Shown: positions 47,498 through 56,384, counted from the stretch's first letter. The stretch: 64,000 bases of DNA from Bacteroides sp. (GCA_023665805.1 JAMPDJ010000004.1:62001-126000); one strand, 5' to 3'. A program made the numbers and translations. The notes: generated by a model from the sequence alone, not told the origin.

Positions 47498-47501
47498 CAT
47501 T

Positions 47502-48380
47502 ATGTTTGTAGCAACTATAGGTTTCTTTGACGGAGTACACTGCGGACACAGGTACCTGATTTCACAAGTCATAGCAGAGGCTGGCAAAGCCGGACTATGC
47601 TCTATGGTCGTTACCATGGACTGCCATCCCAAGAAAGTGGTGAACACTGATTATATACCACAACTGCTAACCACCACCGAGGAAAGAATCGCACTGCTGC
47701 GCGAAACGGGCGTGGACCGGGTGGAGGTAATACACTTCGACAGGCAGATGTCCATGATGAGCGCACGGGACTTTATGCGGAAGGTTCTTAGAGACCGCTA
47801 TCATGTTTCCACCCTGGTAATGGGATATGACCACAGGTTCGGACATGGAGGCGGCAAAAGAGAGGACTATGTCCGGTGGGGACTGGAGTGCGGGATAAAG
47901 GTGGTGACGGCTCCGCAGTTCACAGGCACGTATGCCAGCAGCAGTGCCATACGCAAGATGCTACAGGACGGAAAAGTAGGCGACGCCGCACTGTTGTTGG
48001 GACATCCGTACATTCTTACAGGCACAGTGGAGAACGGACGCAAAGTCGGACGCACGCTGGGATTTCCTACGGCCAACCTGCATATTTCAGAAGAGAAACT
48101 GATTCCAGCCAACGGGGTGTATGCCGTGGAAACCACCCTTGGACGAGGGATAATGAACATAGGCCGCCGCCCCACATTGGACAACGGAACCGACCTTTCC
48201 ATCGAAGTGCACATCCTGAACTATGCTGGAGACCTGTACGGACAGACAGTCCAACTGCAGTTCATAGGGCACATCCGCGAAGAAAAAAGGTTCGGTTCAC
48301 TGGAAGAACTGAAAAAACACATCCGCATGGACATCGACACGGCCCTAAGCATGTTTGCTGCAACGGACAAGGGCGCGTGA
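47502..48380 (+). CDS. ribF: bifunctional riboflavin kinase/FAD synthetase
   Basis: A 292-residue enzyme making FMN from riboflavin and FAD from FMN. The N-terminal nucleotidyltransferase domain has TIGFFDGVHCGHRYLI at residues 5-20 and SSSAIRKML; the C-terminal flavokinase domain has GRTLGFPTANL and NIGRRPTLDNG. The start at 47502 (MFVATIGFF) is where the family begins; the frame stays open upstream through the tRNA promoter region, which is not coding. The 3' end overlaps the methyltransferase gene on the other strand by 36 bp. Confidence 0.95.
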   Translation: MFVATIGFFDGVHCGHRYLISQVIAEAGKAGLCSMVVTMDCHPKKVVNTDYIPQLLTTTEERIALLRETGVDRVEVIHFDRQMSMMSARDFMRKVLRDRYHVSTLVMGYDHRFGHGGGKREDYVRWGLECGIKVVTAPQFTGTYASSSAIRKMLQDGKVGDAALLLGHPYILTGTVENGRKVGRTLGFPTANLHISEEKLIPANGVYAVETTLGRGIMNIGRRPTLDNGTDLSIEVHILNYAGDLYGQTVQLQFIGHIREEKRFGSLEELKKHIRMDIDTALSMFAATDKGA

Positions 48381-49550
48381 ACCGTCCTCCATTGTGGTGG
48401 CAAACAGATAAACGTCACCACCCTCGCGCAGGTGCAATTTCTTTCTCAGTTCGGCCACAGTGGCAGGAAAATTGCGAACCGTAAGATTGGCGCACGAAAC
48501 ATCACCGAGCATGGCACGCAGTTCTTTTTTAGCAAAGCCGCAACAACCCGTCACGACAAAGCCACGTCCCGGGAAACCGTCCACAGCCACCGCGGAGGTA
48601 AAAAGATTGCTCATGGGATGCAACTTGGCCACTCCGTATCTTTGGCACAAAGTATCCTGCAATCCGGCTTTCAATATCCCTGCATGCGGTTCATAGAGAA
48701 ACTTGCCAACGACATCGTTCCCGCAATTTCCCGAAAGAACAGGACGCGCAGCCAACTTTTCCTCATACGTACACGTATATTCAAGGATTTCCGTTCCCGT
48801 CAGGTTCGCAACGTGATACACCGGCATGCCTTCATAAACGGACTTTTGCACCAACAGCAGTTCCTTGCACTCGCCTTTCACACAAACGACATGCACTTCG
48901 CACACGTTCCGCAACCTGGCCATGGCGGCACTGATGTCCAGCATGGGCGACAGCTTCGTGACGACATACTCGCTCGCAGCCAGCAAATCGCCCTGCAGCA
49001 TGCACACGTCCGGCGTGCAATCCTCCATGGCAACCGTTTTACGTCCTGCCGTATCGCGGCGGGCCGGATCAAGATAGACAAGATCATAAGCCTTTGACCT
49101 CGCATACAAAAAGCCGATGGAATCGGAGCAAACGATGTTTATACCACGTAATCCGAGAGCAGAGAAATTGTGCTCTGCTATCCGGCACAGCTCGGCATTT
49201 CTCTCTATGTAATCAGACGCGGAGAACAAGGGAGCAATGTAACTGAAGTCTATCCCGTACCCGCCCGTGAGGTCGGCAAAGGCAGCGCGCGAGGTCTCAG
49301 GAAGCAATCTCTCCACAACGGCCCTCTTGTAGGAAGCAGCCAGTTCACTTGAACACTGTTCCATGGACAACGAGGGAGGATACCACAGCCCTTCGGTCTG
49401 CGCCCATGCCGGAAGCTTGTCCACGGCCTTCTGCCACCCCTCTATCTGTTGCAGGCACCATTTGGCATCCACCCCGGCACCAGCACCGCGCAAGGCCAAG
49501 GTACGCACATCATCGCGCAGATGCAAGCGTATAAATTCCTCATTGGTCAT
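48345..49550 (-). CDS. SAM-dependent methyltransferase with THUMP-like C-terminal domain
   Basis: A 401-residue class I methyltransferase. The SAM motif FADLTGGYGIDFSYIAPLF (about residues 90-108) and the later YDLVYLDPARRD are diagnostic; the DPAR motif replaces the DPPY of N6-adenine enzymes. The C-terminal part (KLHPMSNLFTS, then FAKKELRAMLGDVSCANLTVRNFPATVAELRKKLHL) matches the THUMP-like domain seen with this family. RNA or tRNA is the probable target. The ATG at 49550 is preferred over a TTG 9 bp earlier. Confidence 0.85.
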   Translation of the reverse strand: MTNEEFIRLHLRDDVRTLALRGAGAGVDAKWCLQQIEGWQKAVDKLPAWAQTEGLWYPPSLSMEQCSSELAASYKRAVVERLLPETSRAAFADLTGGYGIDFSYIAPLFSASDYIERNAELCRIAEHNFSALGLRGINIVCSDSIGFLYARSKAYDLVYLDPARRDTAGRKTVAMEDCTPDVCMLQGDLLAASEYVVTKLSPMLDISAAMARLRNVCEVHVVCVKGECKELLLVQKSVYEGMPVYHVANLTGTEILEYTCTYEEKLAARPVLSGNCGNDVVGKFLYEPHAGILKAGLQDTLCQRYGVAKLHPMSNLFTSAVAVDGFPGRGFVVTGCCGFAKKELRAMLGDVSCANLTVRNFPATVAELRKKLHLREGGDVYLFATTMEDGSRALVRCSKHA

Positions 49551-49680
49551 AATATACAAAAACGCCTTTCGTTGTCATTCACTGTGGAGATAGCGGAAAC
49601 GCCCGGCCTGTCACAGGTACGGTCAAGGTGCCAGCCTTCCGCGATGGCTGGCCGAGGCCTCAGTGAAAGCTCTGTCGAAC

Positions 49681-49734
49681 ATTCGCGAATCCGCGCCTGT
49701 ATATTCGTGAATTCTCACAAGCACATACGCGAAT
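49681..49734. repeat. three palindrome-like 10-mers at exact 22-bp intervals (ATTCGCGAAT type)
   Basis: ATTCGCGAAT (49681, a perfect palindrome), ATTCGTGAAT (49703) and ATACGCGAAT (49725) each begin 22 bp after the previous one, with unrelated bases between. A weaker match (CTCAGTGAAA, 49659) lies one more period upstream. The layout of a short symmetric core on a two-helical-turn spacing parallels the array at 18619-18719, though the motif differs. Confidence 0.78.
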
Positions 49735-49848
49735 ATGCAAGGCCATCCTCACCGAAGCCCATGCATGACATGCCCGACAGCGACTTCCGACAACACAAAT
49801 ATACGCATAAACACCCGACCACAGGTTCCCGTACAGGCAATATCAGTC

Positions 49849-49874
49849 AAAAAGCGTCCTCGTGCACGCTTTTT
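49849..49874. other. 9-bp hairpin upstream of the ruvB promoter
   Basis: AAAAAGCGT (49849-49857) pairs with ACGCTTTTT (49866-49874) around CCTCGTGC. It resembles an intrinsic terminator with its A and T runs in the stem, yet lies between two divergent genes, where no known transcript needs ending. Confidence 0.5.
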
Positions 49875-49909
49875 ACCGAAGCCGTGCCCCGAAAGTGTTA
49901 TTAAATCAC

Positions 49910-49917
49910 TATATTTG
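49910..49917 (+). promoter_or_regulatory. -7 promoter box just before ruvB
   Basis: TATATTTG is an exact TAnnTTTG match, 9 bp before the ruvB ATG (49927), implying a very short leader. No clear -33 element is seen. Confidence 0.55.
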
Positions 49918-49926
49918 CAATCTATT

Positions 49927-50958
49927 ATGGAAGATTTTGACATAAGGCAAGAGGGACAGCTGCGAGAGAAGGACTATGAGAATGCACTACGTCCGTTGAA
50001 GTTCAGCGACTTCAGCGGACAGATGAAAGTGGTAGAGAACCTCAGCGTCTTCGTGGAAGCAGCCAAGTACAGGGGCGAACCCCTCGACCACACATTGCTC
50101 CACGGCCCCCCGGGACTGGGCAAGACCACTCTGAGCAACATCATAGCCAATGAACTGGGTGTGGGATTCAAGCTCACGTCTGGTCCGGTATTGGACAAGC
50201 CGGGAGACTTGGCCGGAATACTGACATCACTGGAGCAGAACGACGTGCTGTTCATCGACGAGATACACCGCCTCAGCCCTGTGGTGGAGGAATACCTCTA
50301 TTCCGCCATGGAGGACTACCGCATAGACATCATGATAGACAAGGGCCCGTCGGCCCGCTCCATCCAGATAGACCTTGCCCCGTTCACCCTGGTGGGAGCC
50401 ACCACGCGCAGCGGTCTGTTGACGGCTCCCTTGCGTGCACGCTTCGGCATCAACCTCCATCTGGAATACTACGACAACCTCACGCTGCAAAAGATCATCA
50501 TGCGCAGCGCCGGCATCATGGGCGTGCCCATCGAGACCAAGGCCGCCGGCGAAATTGCCGGCCGCAGCCGTGGCACTCCACGTATAGCCAACGCCCTGTT
50601 GCGCCGTGTTCGCGACTTCGCACAGGTCAAAGGCAACGGTTCCATCGACCTTTCCATAGCACGATACGCCCTGGAGGCCTTGAACATAGACCGCTATGGC
50701 CTGGACGAGATAGACAACAAGATTCTGCTCACCATCATAGACAAGTTCAAGGGAGGCCCCGTGGGCATCAACACCATTGCCACTGCCATAGGCGAGGACG
50801 GGGGCACGGTGGAAGAAGTCTATGAACCGTTCCTCATCAAGGAAGGCTTCATCAAACGCACGCCGCGAGGACGAGAAGTGACGGAACTGGCCTACGAGCA
50901 TCTGGGACGCACCCCGGCGTGCGGCAATGGCGGCCAGCAAGGCCTATTTGATTTCTAA
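49927..50958 (+). CDS. ruvB: Holliday junction branch migration DNA helicase RuvB
   Basis: A 343-residue AAA+ motor that drives branch migration with RuvA. Walker [17 protein letters not shown] (about residues 57-72), Walker [14 protein letters not shown], sensor [17 protein letters not shown], arginine-finger region and winged-helix end ([26 protein letters not shown]) are present. The start at 49927 ([10 protein letters not shown]) gives the normal length; the frame is open further upstream without similarity. The spmAB fusion gene follows after 24 bp. Confidence 0.97.
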   Translation: MEDFDIRQEGQLREKDYENALRPLKFSDFSGQMKVVENLSVFVEAAKYRGEPLDHTLLHGPPGLGKTTLSNIIANELGVGFKLTSGPVLDKPGDLAGILTSLEQNDVLFIDEIHRLSPVVEEYLYSAMEDYRIDIMIDKGPSARSIQIDLAPFTLVGATTRSGLLTAPLRARFGINLHLEYYDNLTLQKIIMRSAGIMGVPIETKAAGEIAGRSRGTPRIANALLRRVRDFAQVKGNGSIDLSIARYALEALNIDRYGLDEIDNKILLTIIDKFKGGPVGINTIATAIGEDGGTVEEVYEPFLIKEGFIKRTPRGREVTELAYEHLGRTPACGNGGQQGLFDF

Positions 50959-50982
50959 ACACATACAAGACATATCTTTAGC

Positions 50983-52272
50983 GTGGTTCTAAATTACATC
51001 TGGATAGCATTCTTCCTCACGGCATTCTGCATAGCGCTGTTCCGCCTCCTGTTCATGGGCGACACAACGGTGTTCCCGGCCATAATGGACAGTACGTTCG
51101 CTTCGGCCAAGACAGCCTTCGAGATTTCCCTCGGTCTGACCGGCGTATTATCCCTATGGATGGGCATAATGCAGATAGCGGAAAAAGGCGGATTGGTAAA
51201 CGCGCTCAGCCGTGTACTGTCGCCATTGTTTTGCCGCCTGTTCCCTGATTTGCCCAAGAACCATCCTGCATACGGGCACATCTTCATGAACATCAGTGCC
51301 AACATGCTCAATCTGGACAACGCCGCCACCCCATTGGGGCTGAAGGCCATGGAATCCATGCAGGAAGAAAACGTACGGGCCAACGAGCGCAAGCAAAAGG
51401 AACTGGGACTGACACAGGAAGAGACCGACCGCCTCAATGCCACCGCCTCCAATCCCATGATCATGTTTCTGGTCCTTAACACTTCAGGCCTCACACTCAT
51501 TCCGGTCAGCATCATGGTCTACCGCGCACAAATGGGAGCGGCCCAACCCACCGACATCTTCATCCCCCTCCTCCTCTCCACCACCATAGCCACACTGGGG
51601 GGCATCGTCGTCACTTCGCTGTATCAGAGAATCAACCTGTTCAATCGCACCGTCATGGGCACGCTGCTGGGAATGTGTCTCCTGGTCAGCGGCATAGTGT
51701 GGACAAGCACGAAAATCGACCGCGAAACCATGAACCTGTGGAGCACAACGGTATCCAACGTGCTGTTGTTCTCCATAATCATCGGTTTCATCGTCTCCGG
51801 CATACGTGCCCGCATCAACGTCTACGAGGCCTTTATCACCGGTGCGAAGGGAGGTTTCGACACGGCCATACGCATCGTCCCCTATCTGGTGGCCATGCTG
51901 GTGGCCATAGGCGTGTTCCGTGCCTCCGGAGCGATGGACGTGATTATCTCCACCGTGGAATGGACCGTACGCGGCATGGGAATGGATGCCGAATTTGTGG
52001 CAGCGCTGCCAACAGCCATCATGAAACCCCTCAGCGGCTCGGGTGCCCGGGGCATGATGGTGGATGCCATGAGCACCTACGGAGCAGACAGTTTCGTGGG
52101 ACGACTGAGCAGCATTTTCCAAGGAGCCACCGACACCACCTTTTATATATTGGCCGTATACTTCGGCAGCGTGGGAGTGCGACATACACGACATGCCGTG
52201 ACGGCAGGCCTCATCACCGACCTGATAGGCGTAGCGGCGTCCATCTGCATAGCATACGCATTCTTCGCATAA
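50983..52272 (+). CDS. SpmA-SpmB fusion (nucleoside-recognition/Gate domain) membrane protein
   Basis: A 429-residue polytopic membrane protein fusing the two spore maturation homologues: SpmA-like half (about 1-210, with NISANMLNLDNAATPLGLKAMESMQ) and SpmB-like half (about 225-429, with PYLVAMLVAIGVFRASGAMD and ALPTAIMKPLSGSGARGMM). The start is GTG. Such fused genes are common in non-sporulating Bacteroidetes and Proteobacteria; the function outside sporulation is unknown, perhaps transport or peptidoglycan related. It lies between ruvB and the deoxynucleoside kinase pair. Confidence 0.88.
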   Translation: MVLNYIWIAFFLTAFCIALFRLLFMGDTTVFPAIMDSTFASAKTAFEISLGLTGVLSLWMGIMQIAEKGGLVNALSRVLSPLFCRLFPDLPKNHPAYGHIFMNISANMLNLDNAATPLGLKAMESMQEENVRANERKQKELGLTQEETDRLNATASNPMIMFLVLNTSGLTLIPVSIMVYRAQMGAAQPTDIFIPLLLSTTIATLGGIVVTSLYQRINLFNRTVMGTLLGMCLLVSGIVWTSTKIDRETMNLWSTTVSNVLLFSIIIGFIVSGIRARINVYEAFITGAKGGFDTAIRIVPYLVAMLVAIGVFRASGAMDVIISTVEWTVRGMGMDAEFVAALPTAIMKPLSGSGARGMMVDAMSTYGADSFVGRLSSIFQGATDTTFYILAVYFGSVGVRHTRHAVTAGLITDLIGVAASICIAYAFFA

Positions 52273-52302
52273 AAACAAAAACAGCACTAATATCAATACA
52301 CC

Positions 52303-52935
52303 GTGTTCATAGTAGTAGCAGGAAACATAGGAGCAGGCAAGACCACACTGACAGAACTTCTGGCCAAACATTATGGCTGGGAGCCCAAACTGGAGGCCGT
52401 GACACGAAACCCATACATGGACGATTACTACAAGGACTTGCACCGTTGGAGCTTCTGCTTCGAGGTGTTTTTCCTGAAGGAGCGTTTCCGCGACCTCCTG
52501 AGTATCTCGGAAACAGACAGGGATGTCATCCAGGACCGAAGCATCTTCGAGGGCGTGCATGTCTTTGCCGCCAACAATCAGGCAATGGGCAACATGGAGC
52601 AACGCGACTACGACACTTTCATCGAACTTTTCCACCAGATGACCAGCGTGGCACGCATGCCGGACCTCATGATATACCTGCGCGCCTCCATACCGCACCT
52701 CGTGGCCAACATACAGAAACGCGGACGGGAATACGAACAGGCCATCCCCATAGAGTATCTGCAGAACCTCAACGACCGTTACGAGGACTTCATCCGGAAC
52801 AAGTATCCTGGCCGGGTACTGGCCATAGACGTGGACAACCTTGACTTTCTGCACAGCAACGATGACTTCCGCCTCATCACCGACAAGATAGACCGTATCT
52901 TCTACAGTCTCTTCCCAGAAGACACCAACGAATAA
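52303..52935 (+). CDS. deoxynucleoside kinase (first of a tandem pair)
   Basis: A 210-residue dNK-family enzyme phosphorylating deoxynucleosides for salvage. P-loop VAGNIGAGKTTLTELLAKHYGW (residues 4-25), the acceptor-site residues in ETDRDVIQDRSIFEG (DRS motif), and the LID region IQKRGREYEQAI are present. The start is GTG (52303), giving the normal N-terminus directly before the P-loop. A paralogue follows after 42 bp. Base specificity cannot be assigned from sequence alone. Confidence 0.92.
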   Translation: MFIVVAGNIGAGKTTLTELLAKHYGWEPKLEAVTRNPYMDDYYKDLHRWSFCFEVFFLKERFRDLLSISETDRDVIQDRSIFEGVHVFAANNQAMGNMEQRDYDTFIELFHQMTSVARMPDLMIYLRASIPHLVANIQKRGREYEQAIPIEYLQNLNDRYEDFIRNKYPGRVLAIDVDNLDFLHSNDDFRLITDKIDRIFYSLFPEDTNE

Positions 52936-52977
52936 TCATCCAAAACAACAGACAAACATACTCACTAAACCAAAGAT

Positions 52978-53592
52978 ATGCATATAGCAATAGCAGGCAA
53001 CATAGGCAGCGGCAAGACCACACTGACCAACATGCTGGCCAAAAGATACGGCTGGGAACCACGTTTCGAACCCGTGGACATCAATCCATATCTGGAAGAC
53101 TTCTACAAGGACATGTCCCGATGGAGCTTCAACCTACAGATCTACTTCCTCAACAAGCGATTCAAGGACGTGGTGGAGATAAGCCGCATACAGGACCACA
53201 CCGTCATTCAAGACCGTACCATATTCGAGGATGCACGCATCTTTGCCCCCAACCTGCACGAGCAGGGATATATGTCGGACCGCGACTTTGCCAACTACAC
53301 CGACCTCTTCGACCTGATGATGTCCCTCGTCGGACTGCCGGACCTCATGATATACATACGCAGTTCCATACCCAATCTCATTGCCCAGATCAGCAAGCGC
53401 GGTCGCGACTACGAGCAGAGCATCCGCATAGACTACCTCAAAGGATTGAGCGACCGATACGAGGAGTGGATCAAGAACTATACAGGCCAATTGCTGATCA
53501 TAGACGGAGACACATGCAAGTTCGGAGACAATCCCGATGATTTCCGCTCCGTTACCGAGGAAATTGACCAAAGGTTATTCGGACTGTTCTAA
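52978..53592 (+). CDS. deoxynucleoside kinase (second of a tandem pair)
   Basis: A 204-residue paralogue of the preceding kinase, with P-loop IAGNIGSGKTTLTNMLAKRYGW, the DRT variant of the acceptor motif (VIQDRTIFEDA) and ISKRGRDYEQSIR in the LID. The two kinases share this layout throughout but differ at DRS/DRT and in the substrate pocket (RFEPVDINPYLEDFY versus KLEAVTRNPYMDDYY), which suggests different nucleoside preferences, perhaps dA/dC versus dG as known for paired dNKs in other bacteria. The pair points to duplication and specialisation. Confidence 0.92.
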   Translation: MHIAIAGNIGSGKTTLTNMLAKRYGWEPRFEPVDINPYLEDFYKDMSRWSFNLQIYFLNKRFKDVVEISRIQDHTVIQDRTIFEDARIFAPNLHEQGYMSDRDFANYTDLFDLMMSLVGLPDLMIYIRSSIPNLIAQISKRGRDYEQSIRIDYLKGLSDRYEEWIKNYTGQLLIIDGDTCKFGDNPDDFRSVTEEIDQRLFGLF

Positions 53593-53607
53593 CCTCTCTC
53601 CTACCTT

Positions 53608-55053
53608 ATGGCCAGCCTCAAGTCTCTTGCAAAGGACACCGCACTCTACGGCCTGTCCAGCATCGTGGGCAGGTTTCTCAACTACCTGCTGGTGCCCTTA
53701 TACACTCATGTAATCAGCGCGACCAACGGTGGTTACGGCATAGTCACCAATCTCTATGCCTATGTGGCCCTGCTGATGGTACTTCTCACTTTCGGCATGG
53801 AAACATCCTTCTTCCGGTTTGCCAACAAGGAGGGTGAAGACCCCGATGCTGTTTTCACTGCTTCCATGATGGTCGTGGGCACGCTCGTGGCACTATTTCT
53901 CTGTGGCATATTCGGCTTCATCACGCCAATCAGCAATCTCCTGGGCTACGAACGACATCCCGAATACATCCTCATCATGGCATCAGTGGTGGCACTGGAC
54001 GCCATGCAGGCCATACCGTTCGGCTATCTGCGATACAGGTCGCAGGCCGTGAAGTTCGTCTCGCTCAAGTTGCTGTTCATCGTAATGAACATAGGGCTGA
54101 ACCTATTCTATTACGTCTACCTGGGACAGACTGATGTACTGTACGTCTTCCTGCTCAATCTCGTCTGCACGGGAGTAATAACATTCTTCTTCCTGCCGGA
54201 ACTGATGCGGATACACTGGCACACCAACCGCCGCCTGCTCCGCGACATGCTCGCCTACTCATGGCCTGTACTCATACTTGGCATAGCCGGAATACTCAAC
54301 CAGGCCGCGGACAAGATGATATTCCCTCTCATCTATCCCGACCGCGAACAGGGAGTGGTGGAACTGGGCATATACGGTGCTTGCGTGAAGGTGGCCATGA
54401 TCATGGCCATGATAACACAGGCCTTCCGTTATGCCTACGAACCGTTCGTCTTCTCGCAAAGCCGCGACAGGGACAAGAACCATACCTATGCCATTGGGAT
54501 GAAGTATTTCCTCATATTCACGCTGCTGGCTTTCCTCTGCGTCATGGCCTACATGCCCCTGCTGCAATACCTGGTTGGCAGCGACTATCGCGAGGGGCTT
54601 GGCGTGGTACCCATAGTCATGGCGGCCGAGATAATGATGGGGATATACTTCAATCTCTCCTTCTGGTACAAGCTCATCGACCGTACCATCTACGGTGCTT
54701 GGTTCTCGTTGGCGGGATGTGCCGTGCTGTTTACCGTGGATATCATCTTCATTCCGCAATACGGCTACACGGCCTGTGCCTGGGGCGGCTTTGCCGGCTA
54801 CGGCACCGCCATGATACTGAGTTATGTAGTTGGCCAAAAGAAGAATCCCGTAGACTATCCCTTGAAAAGCATGGCCGTGTACGTCGGCATCACACTGCTG
54901 TTCTTCTTTGTCATGCAAAGCCTTCCGCAGGAATGGCCGCCAGTTCTGCGCATGGGAATAAACACAGTACTCGTCATTGCCTTTGTGGGACATATCCTGT
55001 ATCACGACCTGCCACTGCGCTCACTTCCAGTCATAGGCAGGTATTTCCGATGA
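53608..55053 (+). CDS. polysaccharide/oligosaccharide flippase (MATE/MOP superfamily)
   Basis: A 481-residue membrane protein with about 12-14 hydrophobic helices. The N-terminus (LAKDTALYGLSSIVGRFLNYLLVPLYTHVISATNGGYG) and the PEYILIMASVVALDAMQAIPFGYLRYRSQAV segment match the Wzx/MurJ-like polysaccharide biosynthesis protein group of Bacteroidetes. Family members flip lipid-linked sugars across the inner membrane. Its substrate is unknown. It lies 15 bp after the second kinase, possibly as part of one transcript from ruvB. Confidence 0.88.
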   Translation: MASLKSLAKDTALYGLSSIVGRFLNYLLVPLYTHVISATNGGYGIVTNLYAYVALLMVLLTFGMETSFFRFANKEGEDPDAVFTASMMVVGTLVALFLCGIFGFITPISNLLGYERHPEYILIMASVVALDAMQAIPFGYLRYRSQAVKFVSLKLLFIVMNIGLNLFYYVYLGQTDVLYVFLLNLVCTGVITFFFLPELMRIHWHTNRRLLRDMLAYSWPVLILGIAGILNQAADKMIFPLIYPDREQGVVELGIYGACVKVAMIMAMITQAFRYAYEPFVFSQSRDRDKNHTYAIGMKYFLIFTLLAFLCVMAYMPLLQYLVGSDYREGLGVVPIVMAAEIMMGIYFNLSFWYKLIDRTIYGAWFSLAGCAVLFTVDIIFIPQYGYTACAWGGFAGYGTAMILSYVVGQKKNPVDYPLKSMAVYVGITLLFFFVMQSLPQEWPPVLRMGINTVLVIAFVGHILYHDLPLRSLPVIGRYFR

Positions 55054-55093
55054 CGAAGAGCCGTCAAACACACGGTATGTTCACTTTTTTTCA

Positions 55094-55101
55094 TATCTTT
55101 G
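55094..55101 (+). promoter_or_regulatory. -7 promoter box abutting the Rid/chorismatase-like gene
   Basis: TATCTTTG, an exact TAnnTTTG match, ends 4 bp before the ATG at 55106. The mRNA would be leaderless or nearly so; no -33 TTG is seen. Confidence 0.5.
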
Positions 55102-55105
55102 TGAC

Positions 55106-56260
55106 ATGAAATACACACGATTAGACATTCGGGAACTGGCAGCCCAAGTGCAAATCTCAGCTTTCTCTCCCGCAGAAGGTACACGCGAATGGCACGCCAT
55201 CCTGCACATAGAACCACGCGAGGACACCTTCACGGACCAATACGCACGCCTGTGCCAGGCAGAAGCCGCACTGATGGCCATGCCCGAGCTGAAGGGGGCA
55301 AAGACTGTCCTGAAACGATATTTTCTGTCCGACAGCACCAACCAGCGTCCTTTCATGCAATCCGCAGCCTCGCCACATTGTGCCACCTGTTACATACAGC
55401 AACCGCCGTTGGACGGCAGCAAAGTGGCGTTGTGGCTGTACCTGCAAGAAGGCACCGACATAGAATACGAGGCCGACGCCAGAGACTCCACCATAGTACG
55501 CCACAATGGTTACCGCCATATCTGGACCATGGGCATGACAGAGGCAGACGGCAACAGTTACGGACAGACCGACAGCCTGCTGAAACAATACGACGGCCTG
55601 CTGACCGGCCATAGGGCCACAATGGCAGAGCATTGCCTGCGTACATGGTTCTTCGTCCGCGATGTGGATACCCAGTACATTGGGATGGTGGAGGCAAGAC
55701 GAAAGTACTTCGACAGCATAGGTCTCACCGCATCCACACATTACATCTCCTCCACCGGCATAGGCGGCAATCCTGCCGAAACCAAGGCTCTGGTACAATT
55801 GGACGCATACGCCGTGACAGGGTTCCAGACAGAGCAGCAGCAATACCTCTATGCTCCCACGCACCTTAACCGCACAAGCGACTACGGAGTAACTTTCGAG
55901 CGCGGCACCCTTATGATATACGGAGATCGCAGACATGCCTACATTTCTGGCACGGCCAGCATTGACAACCGCGGCGAGGTAATGCATGTTGGCGACATAC
56001 GCCGCCAGACTCTGCGAATGTGGGAGAACGTGGAACAGCTCCTTGCCGAGGCGGACATGACCATGGAACACTGCGCACACATCATCGTATATCTGCGCGA
56101 CACTGCGGACCGTGCTGTCGTGAAAAAGATGTTCGCCGAGCGTTTTCCATCCATCCCCACCGTCATCACCCTTGCACCTGTATGTCGCCCGACATGGCTT
56201 ATAGAAATGGAATGCATAGCCATACGCGAGGACAGGAACTCGGCCTATAGGGCGTTCTAA
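55106..56260 (+). CDS. Rid/YjgF-fold chorismatase-like protein (FkbO/Hyg5/XanB2 group)
   Basis: A 384-residue protein. An N-terminal half of about 150 residues is followed by a YjgF/Rid-type half (FFVRDVDTQYIGMVEARRKYFDSIGLTASTHYISSTGIGG; YISGTASIDNRGEVMHVGDIRRQTLRMWENVEQLLAEADM; HIIVYLRD). It ends with VCRPTWLIEMECIA, like the late Cys...Leu-x-Glu-x-Glu pattern of chorismatases. Such enzymes hydrolyse chorismate to dihydroxycyclohexadiene carboxylate or hydroxybenzoate. The group fits, but no pigment or aryl-polyene genes are next to it, so the reaction is only a proposal. A GH20 gene follows. Confidence 0.7.
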   Translation: MKYTRLDIRELAAQVQISAFSPAEGTREWHAILHIEPREDTFTDQYARLCQAEAALMAMPELKGAKTVLKRYFLSDSTNQRPFMQSAASPHCATCYIQQPPLDGSKVALWLYLQEGTDIEYEADARDSTIVRHNGYRHIWTMGMTEADGNSYGQTDSLLKQYDGLLTGHRATMAEHCLRTWFFVRDVDTQYIGMVEARRKYFDSIGLTASTHYISSTGIGGNPAETKALVQLDAYAVTGFQTEQQQYLYAPTHLNRTSDYGVTFERGTLMIYGDRRHAYISGTASIDNRGEVMHVGDIRRQTLRMWENVEQLLAEADMTMEHCAHIIVYLRDTADRAVVKKMFAERFPSIPTVITLAPVCRPTWLIEMECIAIREDRNSAYRAF

Positions 56261-56384
56261 GCTCCCTTGCACGCGAAGGATGCCACTGGAGCAAACACGC
56301 ATACACAATATAATATACATATATTATTTACCCGGCCGTCCATTCCCTCAGGCACCGGCGGCCGCCTTAACAACCATATTACCC

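Larger units (their letters stand above)
49551..49926. other. 376-bp divergent intergenic region between the methyltransferase gene and ruvB
   Basis: No gene is supported here; the open frame running into ruvB from 49735 has no family similarity. The interval contains a three-unit, 22-bp periodic array (49681-49734), a minus-strand TATATTTG box (49796-49803), a 9-bp hairpin AAAAAGCGT/ACGCTTTTT (49849-49874) and the ruvB -7 box (49910-49917). Confidence 0.7.

Noticed and set aside
47382..47501. FMN riboswitch before ribF
   Set aside because: The promoter box ends 4 bp before the ATG, and the space upstream is occupied by the tRNA-Met promoter; no RFN-type sequence seen.
49681..49734. CRISPR array
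   Set aside because: Three 10-bp cores with 12-bp gaps and no cas genes; does not fit CRISPR dimensions.
49735..49926. 64-codon N-terminal extension of RuvB
   Set aside because: No family similarity, and a -7 promoter box lies in it; the normal RuvB start is 49927.
51484..52854. 456-codon open frame (-) opposite spmAB and the first kinase
   Set aside because: Antisense to two family-matched genes; His/Val-rich shadow.
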